From: G963677915 sp963677915
Lineage (GTDB): Bacteria; Bacillota; Clostridia; Lachnospirales; Vallitaleaceae
Assembly: GCA_963677915.2 (NCBI GenBank)
Contig: CAXXGE010000035.1
Coordinates: 1 to 64,000, forward strand
Direction of reading: 5' to 3'
DNA: 64,000 nucleotides
Shown here: piece after piece, positions 8,481-15,650 of the stretch
Position numbering within the stretch: the first letter of the stretch is position 1
Layout: the number at the start of each line of letters is the position of its first letter
Program-made: the position numbers and the translations under genes
Notes under the pieces: model-generated
What the model was told of the DNA's origin: nothing
Database searches by the model: none
Seen by the model: the letters and a program-made list of their open reading frames with translations, nothing else

Positions 8481-8832
8481 CGTGGGTAATCTCCTCTCCC
8501 AGCAAGCCATTGGAATACAAGATGCCTGATGCGGTAAACAGGGAATGGTTTGTCGAAAGCAGCGCAATCTCCCTGCTTTCCGCCAAATCAACAATGTCCT
8601 GTGAAGGCTGTTTCCCTCTTACAAAAACAATCGCTCTTATATCCAGCATCTCGGCGGTCCTTACGACCTGTGGATGGACCAATCCCGTGATGAGTATGAC
8701 ATTATTTTTTACATATGCTAAAACATCGCTCATTAGGTCGCAGCCATAGCCGAAGTCAATTTCTTCTTCGGCATTTTCGTACCCGGTCAGCCACTTAGCT
8801 TCCAAAATGTTTCCGATGGCTTGAAGCTTCAA
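8464..8832 (-). CDS. DRTGG domain protein (first copy, first gene of the sensor operon)
   Basis: A 122-aa soluble protein. MKLQAIGNILEAKWLTGYENAEEEIDFGYGCDLMSDVLAYV matches the DRTGG domain pattern (a GC-DLMSDVLA core preceded by a variable ligand pocket). It is the first gene after the Rex-marked promoter at 8851-8908 and its 3' end overlaps the ATPase gene. DRTGG domains occur in proteins that regulate metabolism in response to small ligands; this one has no attached effector domain and probably acts through the ATPase or hydrogenase homologue encoded next to it. Exact function unknown. Confidence 0.75.
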   Translation of the reverse strand: MKLQAIGNILEAKWLTGYENAEEEIDFGYGCDLMSDVLAYVKNNVILITGLVHPQVVRTAEMLDIRAIVFVRGKQPSQDIVDLAESREIALLSTNHSLFTASGILYSNGLLGEEITHDDITL

Positions 8833-8850
8833 ATCGATCCCTCCACCAAT

Positions 8851-8868
8851 TTGTTATTGTTTTAACAA
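8851..8868. promoter_or_regulatory. Rex operator upstream of the hydrogenase-sensor operon
   Basis: TTGTTATTGTTTTAACAA matches the known Rex consensus TTGTTAANNNNTTAACAA at 13 of its 14 fixed positions. Rex represses fermentation and hydrogen-metabolism genes when NADH/NAD+ is low. The site lies about 13 bp downstream of the -10 hexamer of the promoter at 8881-8908, a position suited to blocking transcription, and about 20 bp upstream of the first DRTGG gene. No rex gene is in this window. Confidence 0.75.
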
Positions 8869-8880
8869 TACCCAGCCTTT

Positions 8881-8908
8881 ATTTTAACATTTTAACAGTA
8901 AAAGTCAA
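8881..8908 (-). promoter_or_regulatory. Promoter of the hydrogenase-sensor operon
   Basis: Minus-strand TTGACT (8903-8908) and TAAAAT (8881-8886) are separated by 16 nt, and the Rex-like operator follows directly downstream. There is no competing promoter closer to the first gene. Confidence 0.65.
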
Positions 8909-8935
8909 GGGGGATTGCTAAATGTTGATCACTTT

Positions 8936-9568
8936 TTATCTTCTTTTGTCCAGCTCTCGATAAATATCTGACCACGTTGCGCCCTTTTCAACCATAAGAA
9001 CCATCAAATGGTACAAAAGATCAGAAATTTCATAGACAATTTCATCCTTGCCTTCGTTTTTCGCTCCGATAACGACCTCAGTCGTCTCTTCACCGACTTT
9101 CTTTAGGATCTTGTCTATGCCTTTGTCGAACAGATAGTTTGTGTAGGATCCTTCTTTTGGATTCTCGCGTCTGTCGACAATGACATCATAAACACCTTGG
9201 AAGACATCTTTTTGCTGTTCTTCAGAAGCATCCCTGAATTCACCAGTTTCGAAATCATACTCGTGGAAGAAGCAGCTGTAGGCACCAGTATGGCAGGCAT
9301 TCCCTATTTGTTCTACCTTGAGCAGGATTGTATCGTTGTCACAGTCAAGGAAAAGATGCTTCACATTTTGAAAATGGCCGCTTGTCTCCCCTTTCAGCCA
9401 CAGACTGCTGCGGCTCCTGCTGTAATAATGTGCTTTCTTGGTCTCCAATGTCTTTTTGAAAGCTTCCTCATTCATATACGCAACCATGAGAACCCTATTC
9501 GAAATGTAGTCTTGTGTTACAACAGGAATCAAGCCCTGCTCATTCAGTTTAAGTTGTTTGAAATCCAT
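8936..9568 (-). CDS. hisIE: Bifunctional phosphoribosyl-AMP cyclohydrolase / phosphoribosyl-ATP pyrophosphatase
   Basis: Catalyses two early steps of histidine synthesis: removal of pyrophosphate from PR-ATP (HisE domain, C-terminal) and ring opening of PR-AMP (HisI domain, N-terminal). The 210 aa show the HisI motifs SRSRSSLWLKGETSGHFQNV and DCDNDTILLKVEQIGNACHTG with the Zn- and Mg-binding Cys and Asp residues. The HisE helices follow, including GEETTEVVIGAKN and DLLYHLMVLM. It is the last gene of the his operon, 8 nt after hisF. The usual fused length is about 200-220 aa. Confidence 0.96.
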   Translation of the reverse strand: MDFKQLKLNEQGLIPVVTQDYISNRVLMVAYMNEEAFKKTLETKKAHYYSRSRSSLWLKGETSGHFQNVKHLFLDCDNDTILLKVEQIGNACHTGAYSCFFHEYDFETGEFRDASEEQQKDVFQGVYDVIVDRRENPKEGSYTNYLFDKGIDKILKKVGEETTEVVIGAKNEGKDEIVYEISDLLYHLMVLMVEKGATWSDIYRELDKRR

Positions 9569-9576
9569 TTTTTCTC

Positions 9577-10338
9577 CTATCTTCTAACCGGAATGTCATT
9601 GTCATACAAATAATCTTTAAGGTCATGCATATCTATTTCCTTAAAATGAAAAAGGGACGCCGCCAGTGCCGCGTCGGCCTTGCCCTCTGTCAGCACTTCC
9701 TTGAAATGTGCCATCGTGCCCGCTCCACCGGAGGCGATAACGGGGATATTGACCGATTCACTTACCGCTTTGGTCAGCGCCACATCATAGCCTGCTTTGG
9801 TGCCGTCGCAGTCCATACTGGTCAGCAGTATTTCGCCGGCGCCCAGCATTTCAGCTTTTTTGGCCCATTCTACCGCATCGATGTTCATATTGATTCTTCC
9901 GCCGTTGATATAAACGTCCCAACTGCCCCTGTCGTCATTCCACTTCGCATCGATTGCAAGCACGACGCATTGGCTGCCGAATCTCAATGCGGCTTCCCTG
10001 ATCAATTCGGGCCTGTGTACGGCGGCGGAATTGACAGCGACCTTGTCTGCACCCGCAAGCAGCATCACCCTGAAATCCTCGACGCTCCTGATGCCGCCAC
10101 CGACTGTAAGGGGAATGAAGATTTCCTTTGCGGTCTTTTCGACGACATCCACAATCGTATCCCGGCCTTCGTGTGAAGCTGTAATGTCCAGAAATACGAT
10201 TTCATCAGCCATGCTTTTATTGTAAGCCTTTGCCACCTCGACCGGATCGCCTGCATCGATGATGTTCACAAACTGAACGCCCTTTACGACTCTTCCTTTG
10301 TCTACGTCAAGGCAGGGTATTATTCTTTTGGAAAGCAT
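9577..10338 (-). CDS. hisF: Imidazole glycerol phosphate synthase, cyclase subunit
   Basis: TIM-barrel subunit that uses ammonia from HisH to convert PRFAR to imidazole glycerol phosphate and AICAR. The 253 aa begin with the typical MLSKRIIPCLDVDKGRVVKGVQF, where the catalytic Asp is in CLDVD, and the second catalytic Asp is in LTSMDCDGTKAGYD. The phosphate-binding loops VGGGIRS and ASGGAG are visible. It lies 8 nt before hisIE and 3 nt after hisA. Length and motifs are normal. Confidence 0.97.
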   Translation of the reverse strand: MLSKRIIPCLDVDKGRVVKGVQFVNIIDAGDPVEVAKAYNKSMADEIVFLDITASHEGRDTIVDVVEKTAKEIFIPLTVGGGIRSVEDFRVMLLAGADKVAVNSAAVHRPELIREAALRFGSQCVVLAIDAKWNDDRGSWDVYINGGRINMNIDAVEWAKKAEMLGAGEILLTSMDCDGTKAGYDVALTKAVSESVNIPVIASGGAGTMAHFKEVLTEGKADAALAASLFHFKEIDMHDLKDYLYDNDIPVRR

Positions 10339-10341
10339 ATG

Positions 10342-11064
10342 TCACACCCTTTCAAACCTGGAAACTGCTTCGGAGAGATCGATGGCGTTCGTATAGAGCG
10401 CTTTCCCTATAATTGCGCCTTCCGCATTGATTTTAGCTACCTTTTCGAGGTCGTCATAACTTGACACGCCTCCCGAAGCAATGATATCAAGTCCTGTCTC
10501 ATCAATCAGCAGTTTTGTCTGCTCTGTATTGGGGCCCTGCATCATGCCATCCTTCGCTATATCTGTGTACACAATGGTCTTGACACCCATTTCCTTAACC
10601 TGGAGGCAGAGGTCCAAAGCACTCTTTTTACTGACCTCTTCCCACCCGTGAATGGCCACCATACCGCCTTTCGCATCGATGCCCACAACAACGGCATCCG
10701 GACCGAAAAGCTGGACAGCCTCCCGAACGAGTTCCGGTTGCTTGATTGCGACCGTTCCCAGAATAACCCTGGAGACGCCTATGTCAAGCCTTTCCTTCAC
10801 ATCGGAAATGCTTCGCACACCGCCACCCGTTTGGACAGGAATGCTGACCGCAGAAACAATGTCTGCAATGGTTTTTTTGTTGGACCAGACGCCATCCAAC
10901 GCGCCGTCAAGGTCGACGACGTGTATGAAGGATGCCCCTGCCGCTTCCCAGCGCTTGGCTACGGCAACGGGATCCGCGTCATAGACTGTTTCCTTGTCAT
11001 ATCTTCCTTGAACAAGCCTAACAGCCTGTCCTTTAATAATGTCTATAGCTGGATAAATTCTCAT
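10342..11064 (-). CDS. hisA: ProFAR isomerase (HisA)
   Basis: Isomerises ProFAR to PRFAR, the fourth step of histidine synthesis. A 240-aa TIM barrel with the start MRIYPAIDIIKGQAVRLVQG, the catalytic Asp8-type residue in PAIDI, the second Asp in VYTDIAKDGM and the phosphate loops TGGGVRS and ASGGVSS. The ATG at 11064 is preferred over an in-frame TTG four codons upstream because that TTG directly abuts the GGAAGG Shine-Dalgarno. It lies between hisH and hisF, as usual. Confidence 0.96.
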   Translation of the reverse strand: MRIYPAIDIIKGQAVRLVQGRYDKETVYDADPVAVAKRWEAAGASFIHVVDLDGALDGVWSNKKTIADIVSAVSIPVQTGGGVRSISDVKERLDIGVSRVILGTVAIKQPELVREAVQLFGPDAVVVGIDAKGGMVAIHGWEEVSKKSALDLCLQVKEMGVKTIVYTDIAKDGMMQGPNTEQTKLLIDETGLDIIASGGVSSYDDLEKVAKINAEGAIIGKALYTNAIDLSEAVSRFERV

Positions 11065-11072
11065 ATCTGATT

Positions 11073-11678
11073 TCAACCTTCCAAAGATGCAAAATTTTTA
11101 AGGATACGCAAACCTGTGTCACCGCTCTTTTCCGGATGGAATTGAAGTCCGAACACATTCCCCTTCTGGGCAGCCACCTGGACTTCCTTGCCGTAGTAAG
11201 TCGTAGCCGAGACAACATCCGCTTCCGTTACAAGATGGTAGCTGTGGACGAAATAGACATATGCCTCGTCATCCAAACCTGCAAACAGCGGCTCTCTTTT
11301 CTTGATATCAAGCGCATTCCATCCCATATGGGGGATCTTCAGATCCACATCGAACTTCACGACGTTGCCAGGCAGCAGCCCAAGCCCTTTATGATCACCA
11401 AACTCACTGGATGAATCAAAAAGCAGCTGCATGCCGAGGCAAATGCCAAGGAGCGGCTTGCCGGCCTTTGTGTATTCCTCCAGCATCTTGTCGATGCCTG
11501 TTTCTCTCAATTTGTCGATTGCATCTTTAAATGCGCCAACGCCAGGGAGGATCAGCTTATCTGCCTGCTTAAGCTCATCCACATCTGTCGATATGAAGGA
11601 TGCTACGCCTAAAAAATCCAAGGCATTGGTCACACTTTGAAGATTGCCAAAACCATAGTCTATAATGCCTATTCTCAT
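11073..11678 (-). CDS. hisH: Imidazole glycerol phosphate synthase, glutaminase subunit
   Basis: Class I glutamine amidotransferase that supplies ammonia to HisF. The 201 aa show the nucleophile motif LLGICLGMQLLF with the catalytic Cys, and the C-terminal LQFHPEKSG with the His and Glu of the triad. The ATG at 11678 (MRIGIIDYGFGN) has AGGTGGA upstream; the open frame continues further back into the hisB end but without a ribosome site. hisB ends 7 nt before this start. Confidence 0.96.
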   Translation of the reverse strand: MRIGIIDYGFGNLQSVTNALDFLGVASFISTDVDELKQADKLILPGVGAFKDAIDKLRETGIDKMLEEYTKAGKPLLGICLGMQLLFDSSSEFGDHKGLGLLPGNVVKFDVDLKIPHMGWNALDIKKREPLFAGLDDEAYVYFVHSYHLVTEADVVSATTYYGKEVQVAAQKGNVFGLQFHPEKSGDTGLRILKNFASLEG

Positions 11679-11685
11679 ATTCCAC

Positions 11686-12273
11686 CTACTCCAGCATGCC
11701 TTTTGTCGAACGTGTACCCTTGATTCGTTCATCAAACGTCAGGGCAACATCCAGGGCATTTCCAAAAGCCTTGAACATCGCTTCGACGATATGATGGTTG
11801 TTGCTGCCATCCAATTGCTTGATGTGAAGATTCATACCTGCATTAACTGCAACAGCCATGAAAAACTCCTTCACCATCTCAGTATCCAGGTCACCGAGCC
11901 GATGGACTGTCAGCTCCGCATCGAAATTCAGATACGGTCTTCCGGACAGGTCCAGCGCACAAAGTACTAGTGTCTCATCCATTGGGATAATGCAAGAGCC
12001 ATACCTCTTGATTCCGGCTTTATCGCCTGCAGCTTCTTTTATGGCTTTTCCAAGTACGATGCCGATGTCTTCTACTGTATGGTGGCTGTCCACCTCTAGG
12101 TCACCCTTGCAGCTGACATCCAAATCCATAAATCCGTGTTTGGAGATATGGGTCAGCATGTGATCCAGAAAACCTACACCAGTGTCAATACTGGAAGTTC
12201 CGGATCCGTCTATATCCAGGGACAGCTTAATGTCGGTTTCTTTTGTCTTTCGATCGATCGTTGCTTTTCTCAT
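11686..12273 (-). CDS. hisB: Imidazoleglycerol-phosphate dehydratase
   Basis: Dehydrates imidazole glycerol phosphate to imidazole acetol phosphate. The 195 aa carry the duplicated metal-binding His motifs, DSHHTVEDIGI in the first half and SNNHHIVEAMFKA in the second, plus FLDHMLTHISKHG. Only the dehydratase domain is present; there is no N-terminal histidinol phosphatase domain as in enterobacteria. No separate HolPase is encoded in this operon, so that step must be supplied elsewhere. It follows hisD by 2 nt. Confidence 0.97.
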   Translation of the reverse strand: MRKATIDRKTKETDIKLSLDIDGSGTSSIDTGVGFLDHMLTHISKHGFMDLDVSCKGDLEVDSHHTVEDIGIVLGKAIKEAAGDKAGIKRYGSCIIPMDETLVLCALDLSGRPYLNFDAELTVHRLGDLDTEMVKEFFMAVAVNAGMNLHIKQLDGSNNHHIVEAMFKAFGNALDVALTFDERIKGTRSTKGMLE

Positions 12274-12275
12274 TG

Positions 12276-13580
12276 TCAGCTCTCCTTCTCTTCTTCCATT
12301 CTGACCCGAACAGAATTGGCATGGGCTGTCAGGTTTTCCGCTTCTGCGAAAGCGACAACATCTTTAGCCAATTTTAACATAGATTGCCTATTGAATGAAA
12401 GGATGCTTGATTTTTTTACAAAATCGTCAACCGAAAGCGGCGAGAAAAATTTGGCTGTCCCGTTAGTCGGCAGCACATGGTTCGGCCCCGCCATATAATC
12501 ACCAATTGGTTCCGGGGTATAATCACCCATGAAAATCGCCCCGGCATTCTTGATGAAAGGCAACAATTCAAATGGGCTTTTCGTGCAGACTTCAAGATGC
12601 TCCGGTGCAATGTCATTCACTATACGGAGTGCATCCTCCATTTTGTCTACGATAATGATTGCGCCAAAACTCTCAAGGGATTTTTCGGCAATATCTTTTC
12701 TCGGCAAAAGGGCTGTCTGTCTGTACAGTTCCTCTTCAACTTTTTGTGCCAGTGCCTTGTCCGTAGAGACAAGCACAGCAGATGCCAGCTCGTCGTGCTC
12801 AGCCTGCGACAGCATGTCAGCAGCCACAAAGACGGGATTGGCTGTCTCGTCAGCGACCACAAGCACTTCCGAAGGGCCAGCAATCGCATCGATGCTGACA
12901 TGTCCGTAGACCGACTTTTTCGCCAGAGCGACGAATATGTTGCCCGGACCGACAATCTTGTCGACTTTCGGGATCGACTCAGTGCCAAAGGCAAGGGCCG
13001 CGACAGCCTGCGCACCGCCAACCTTGAATACATCCTTCACGCCACAGATGTCCGCTGCCACCAGTACGTCCGGATTGATTGTACCATCCGGTCCCGGCGG
13101 CGTAACGATATAGATTTCAGGCACGCCAGCTACAACTGCCGGAAGCACATCCATCAAGACTGACGATGTATATACAGCTTTCCCGCCAGGCACGTAGACG
13201 CCTACTCTTTGCATCGGTGTCACCTTCTGGCCCAGAATCGTACCATCATCATCCGTATCAAACCAGCTGAACTGCTTTTGCTTCATGTGGTAATCATAGA
13301 TTCGTATTTTGGCTTTCTTTATAATCTCAATAAGCCCCGGATCGCTCTTTCCATAAGCGTTTCGGAACTCATCTTCTGTCACCTTGATTGTGTCCGCATC
13401 AAGATCGGCACCGTCAAATTGCTTCGTGTAGCCGAATACAGCTTCATCACCTTTGCTTTTGACTGCTTCAAGGATATCGGCAACGACTTCCTCATACTTG
13501 CCGTAGGAAGCCGGTTCCCTCTCTTCAAGCATTTTCTTGATATCTATTCTTTCTCCACCTGCAAAATCAAATATTTTCAT
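12276..13580 (-). CDS. hisD: Histidinol dehydrogenase
   Basis: Zn-dependent NAD+-linked enzyme that oxidises histidinol to histidine in the last two steps. The 434 aa show the NAD-binding segment VYVPGGKAVYTSSVLM, the GPSEVLVVAD block, the DMLSQAEHDELASAVLVS stretch with metal and catalytic His/Glu residues, and the C-terminal GPNHVLPTNGTAKF block. It overlaps hisG by 4 nt (ATGA-type coupling) and precedes hisB by 2 nt. Length is normal. Confidence 0.97.
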   Translation of the reverse strand: MKIFDFAGGERIDIKKMLEEREPASYGKYEEVVADILEAVKSKGDEAVFGYTKQFDGADLDADTIKVTEDEFRNAYGKSDPGLIEIIKKAKIRIYDYHMKQKQFSWFDTDDDGTILGQKVTPMQRVGVYVPGGKAVYTSSVLMDVLPAVVAGVPEIYIVTPPGPDGTINPDVLVAADICGVKDVFKVGGAQAVAALAFGTESIPKVDKIVGPGNIFVALAKKSVYGHVSIDAIAGPSEVLVVADETANPVFVAADMLSQAEHDELASAVLVSTDKALAQKVEEELYRQTALLPRKDIAEKSLESFGAIIIVDKMEDALRIVNDIAPEHLEVCTKSPFELLPFIKNAGAIFMGDYTPEPIGDYMAGPNHVLPTNGTAKFFSPLSVDDFVKKSSILSFNRQSMLKLAKDVVAFAEAENLTAHANSVRVRMEEEKES

Positions 13581-14218
13581 TTTTCCTCCAGGATGGCTCT
13601 TAAGCCGTCGATGATACCGTTGATACGCTCATTTTCCATTTTCATACTCACTCTGTTGACAACGACGCGGGCCGAAAGAGGCACAATGTTCTCGAGAACG
13701 ACCAGTCCGTTCTCCCTGAGTGTAGAACCGGTTTCCACAATATCCACAATCACTTCGGAAAGGCCAACAAGCGGGGCCAGTTCGATGGAACCGTTCAGCT
13801 TGATGATTTCCACCTTCTGGTTCTTTTTGTTGTAGAAATAATCCTTGGCGATGTTCGGGTATTTCGTCGCAACACGGATGGATGTGTTGTACTTGAGTTT
13901 CTCACGCATGGATTCAGGACCTGCGACCACCATGTTGCACGCCCCGAACTTGAGATCAAGCACTTCATAAAGATTCTTTCTTTCCTCGAGAATTGTGTCT
14001 TTTCCTACTACACCAACATCAGCTGCACCGTACTCTACATAGGTAGGCACATCACTTGCTTTCGCAAGAAAGAACTTTAGTTTGAGTTCTTCGTTTGTAA
14101 ATATCAGCTTTCTGGTATCGGATTTCATCTCGTCGCATGTGATTCCCGACTGTTCAAGATAGTTCATGGCTTTTTTTGCAAGTCTTCCCTTAGCAAGGGC
14201 AAACGTTAAATATCTCAT
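13577..14218 (-). CDS. hisG: ATP phosphoribosyltransferase, short form
   Basis: Catalytic subunit for the first step of histidine synthesis, condensing ATP and PRPP. At 213 aa this is the short HisG form, which lacks the C-terminal regulatory domain and needs HisZ, encoded 12 nt upstream. Typical blocks are MRYLTFALAKGRLAKKA at the start, YVEYGAADVGVVGKD, and the PRPP-binding DIVETGSTLRENGL. It overlaps hisD by 4 nt. Feedback inhibition by histidine is expected to act through HisZ. Confidence 0.96.
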   Translation of the reverse strand: MRYLTFALAKGRLAKKAMNYLEQSGITCDEMKSDTRKLIFTNEELKLKFFLAKASDVPTYVEYGAADVGVVGKDTILEERKNLYEVLDLKFGACNMVVAGPESMREKLKYNTSIRVATKYPNIAKDYFYNKKNQKVEIIKLNGSIELAPLVGLSEVIVDIVETGSTLRENGLVVLENIVPLSARVVVNRVSMKMENERINGIIDGLRAILEEK

Positions 14219-14230
14219 TTTATCACCTCA

Positions 14231-15487
14231 TTAGTTCTTGAGAAGTTCGGCAACCGACACATCCTGAACTTCTTTCGTTGCACAGTTGATCAAGGAAACC
14301 TGTTCGTCGCTTTTAAAGTACATGATGCCGCCGATGTTTTTGGATGCGCCATAGGCGATATTGGCATCGATGTCCTTGTCCAGCATGCCTGTTTCAATGT
14401 TCATGCCATCCATTCTCATTTTTTCGGCTACCTTGATTGCCTGGCTTCTTGAACCTTCATTGTAGACAAGCAGTGTATCAATTCTGTCTATCTCCCAGTC
14501 AATCTGCTGTCTTTCAAGCGCATTCATCACCTCGTCGATGACAATGGCAAACCCGACTGCCGGTTCATTCTTGCCGAACTCGTTAAGCAGCGTATCATAT
14601 CGTCCGCCGTCTACAATTGAAACGCCGGTGCCATAGGTATAACCTCTGAACACAATACCGGTATAGTAATTGATCTGGCTGACCATGCCAAGGTCGAAGG
14701 AGATATACTTCTCCAGGCTGTAGTCTTTCAGAATTTCGTAGATGGTGCTTAGACGGTCCAAAGACGCCAGGGATTTCTCGTTTTTCACGATTTCACGGGC
14801 CCTGTCGATGACGGTCTGACCGCCGAACAGTTTAGGCAGGTCAAGGAAAACTTTCTTGTGGGTTTCGTCCATGGAAACACTGTCAAGCAGCTCTTCTACC
14901 GCGATGTAGTTCTTCTCGTCAATCAGTTTGCGAAGCTCTTCCTCGACTGAATCATCAAGGCCCGCTTCTTCGACGATACCTTTAAAGAAGCCCGCCTGTC
15001 CGATATCGATTTGAAAATCCTTTATGCCAGCCACGAGAAGACTGTTGATGGTCAGAGCGATGATTTCAGCATCTGCATCCGCATTGTCGATGCCGATCAG
15101 CTCACATCCTGCTTGCGTAAACTCTTTCAGCTTCAACTGATAGCTTTCATTGTTCCTGAAAGTGTTGCCCGCATAACAGAATCTTTTCGGAGTATCCTCA
15201 TGCTTGTAGAAAGTTGCTGTAAACCTTGCAATCGATGGTGTTATATCCGGCCTCAACGCCAGGATGTTGCCATCCCTGTCAAAGAATTTATACATCAACT
15301 TGGTATCTATTGTTCCCCTTTCGGTGTTGAAGATTTCAAGGAACTCTATTGTAGGCGTCTGTACATCCTTAAATCCATAGCGATGGAAAACAGATGTCAC
15401 TTTCCGCTGAAGCTCGTTCTTCTTCATAGCCTCTTCACTGTGGATGTCTCTAATGCCTTCCGGCGTATGCAGTAATCGTTCGTTCAT
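14231..15487 (-). CDS. hisZ: ATP phosphoribosyltransferase regulatory subunit
   Basis: A histidyl-tRNA synthetase paralogue that forms a complex with short HisG and confers histidine regulation. The 418 aa show class II aminoacyl-tRNA synthetase-like blocks: MNERLLHTPEGIRDI, LRPDITPSIARFTAT (motif 2 region), YYTGIVFRGYTYG and SIVDGGRYDTLL (motif 3 region). A C-terminal domain of about 90 aa with little similarity to the synthetase anticodon domain follows. It is the first gene of the operon, about 66 nt downstream of a consensus promoter. Confidence 0.93.
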   Translation of the reverse strand: MNERLLHTPEGIRDIHSEEAMKKNELQRKVTSVFHRYGFKDVQTPTIEFLEIFNTERGTIDTKLMYKFFDRDGNILALRPDITPSIARFTATFYKHEDTPKRFCYAGNTFRNNESYQLKLKEFTQAGCELIGIDNADADAEIIALTINSLLVAGIKDFQIDIGQAGFFKGIVEEAGLDDSVEEELRKLIDEKNYIAVEELLDSVSMDETHKKVFLDLPKLFGGQTVIDRAREIVKNEKSLASLDRLSTIYEILKDYSLEKYISFDLGMVSQINYYTGIVFRGYTYGTGVSIVDGGRYDTLLNEFGKNEPAVGFAIVIDEVMNALERQQIDWEIDRIDTLLVYNEGSRSQAIKVAEKMRMDGMNIETGMLDKDIDANIAYGASKNIGGIMYFKSDEQVSLINCATKEVQDVSVAELLKN

Positions 15488-15553
15488 TTGCGCCTCCTGT
15501 TAAATGAATAATTTATCATGGTAAAGTGGTAGATTGATAATTCGTTAAATACG

Positions 15554-15582
15554 ATTATATGGCATGAACTCAGCTATGTCAA
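15554..15582 (-). promoter_or_regulatory. Consensus promoter of the his operon
   Basis: TTGACA (15577-15582) and TATAAT (15554-15559) on the minus strand with an exact 17-nt spacer. The leader up to hisZ is only about 60 nt, too short for a T-box, and holds a possible small hairpin of a TATCA/TGATA type. Confidence 0.88.
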
Positions 15583-15596
15583 GTTATATAAGACTA

Positions 15597-15640
15597 GAAA
15601 AGCCTTTGTACCAGTATAACTTAGATACTGACACAAAGGC
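15597..15640 (-). terminator. Terminator of the DEAD-box helicase gene
   Basis: A long stem (GCCTTTGT...ACAAAGGC, 15602-15609 with 15633-15640, extended inward by CAGTAT/ATACTG) is followed on the minus strand by TTTTCTAG. It lies 10 nt after the helicase stop and just upstream of the his promoter, insulating the two units. Confidence 0.88.
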
Positions 15641-15650
15641 CCATTAAATC

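Noticed and set aside
12477..13163. Long plus-strand open frames opposite hisD, ribF, rimP, DUF512 and smc genes
   Set aside because: They mirror the codon pattern of well-conserved minus-strand genes, have no ribosome sites and show no family motifs.
15488..15553. T-box or attenuator in the his leader
   Set aside because: Only about 60 nt separate the promoter from hisZ, with no T-box sequence and no terminator hairpin.
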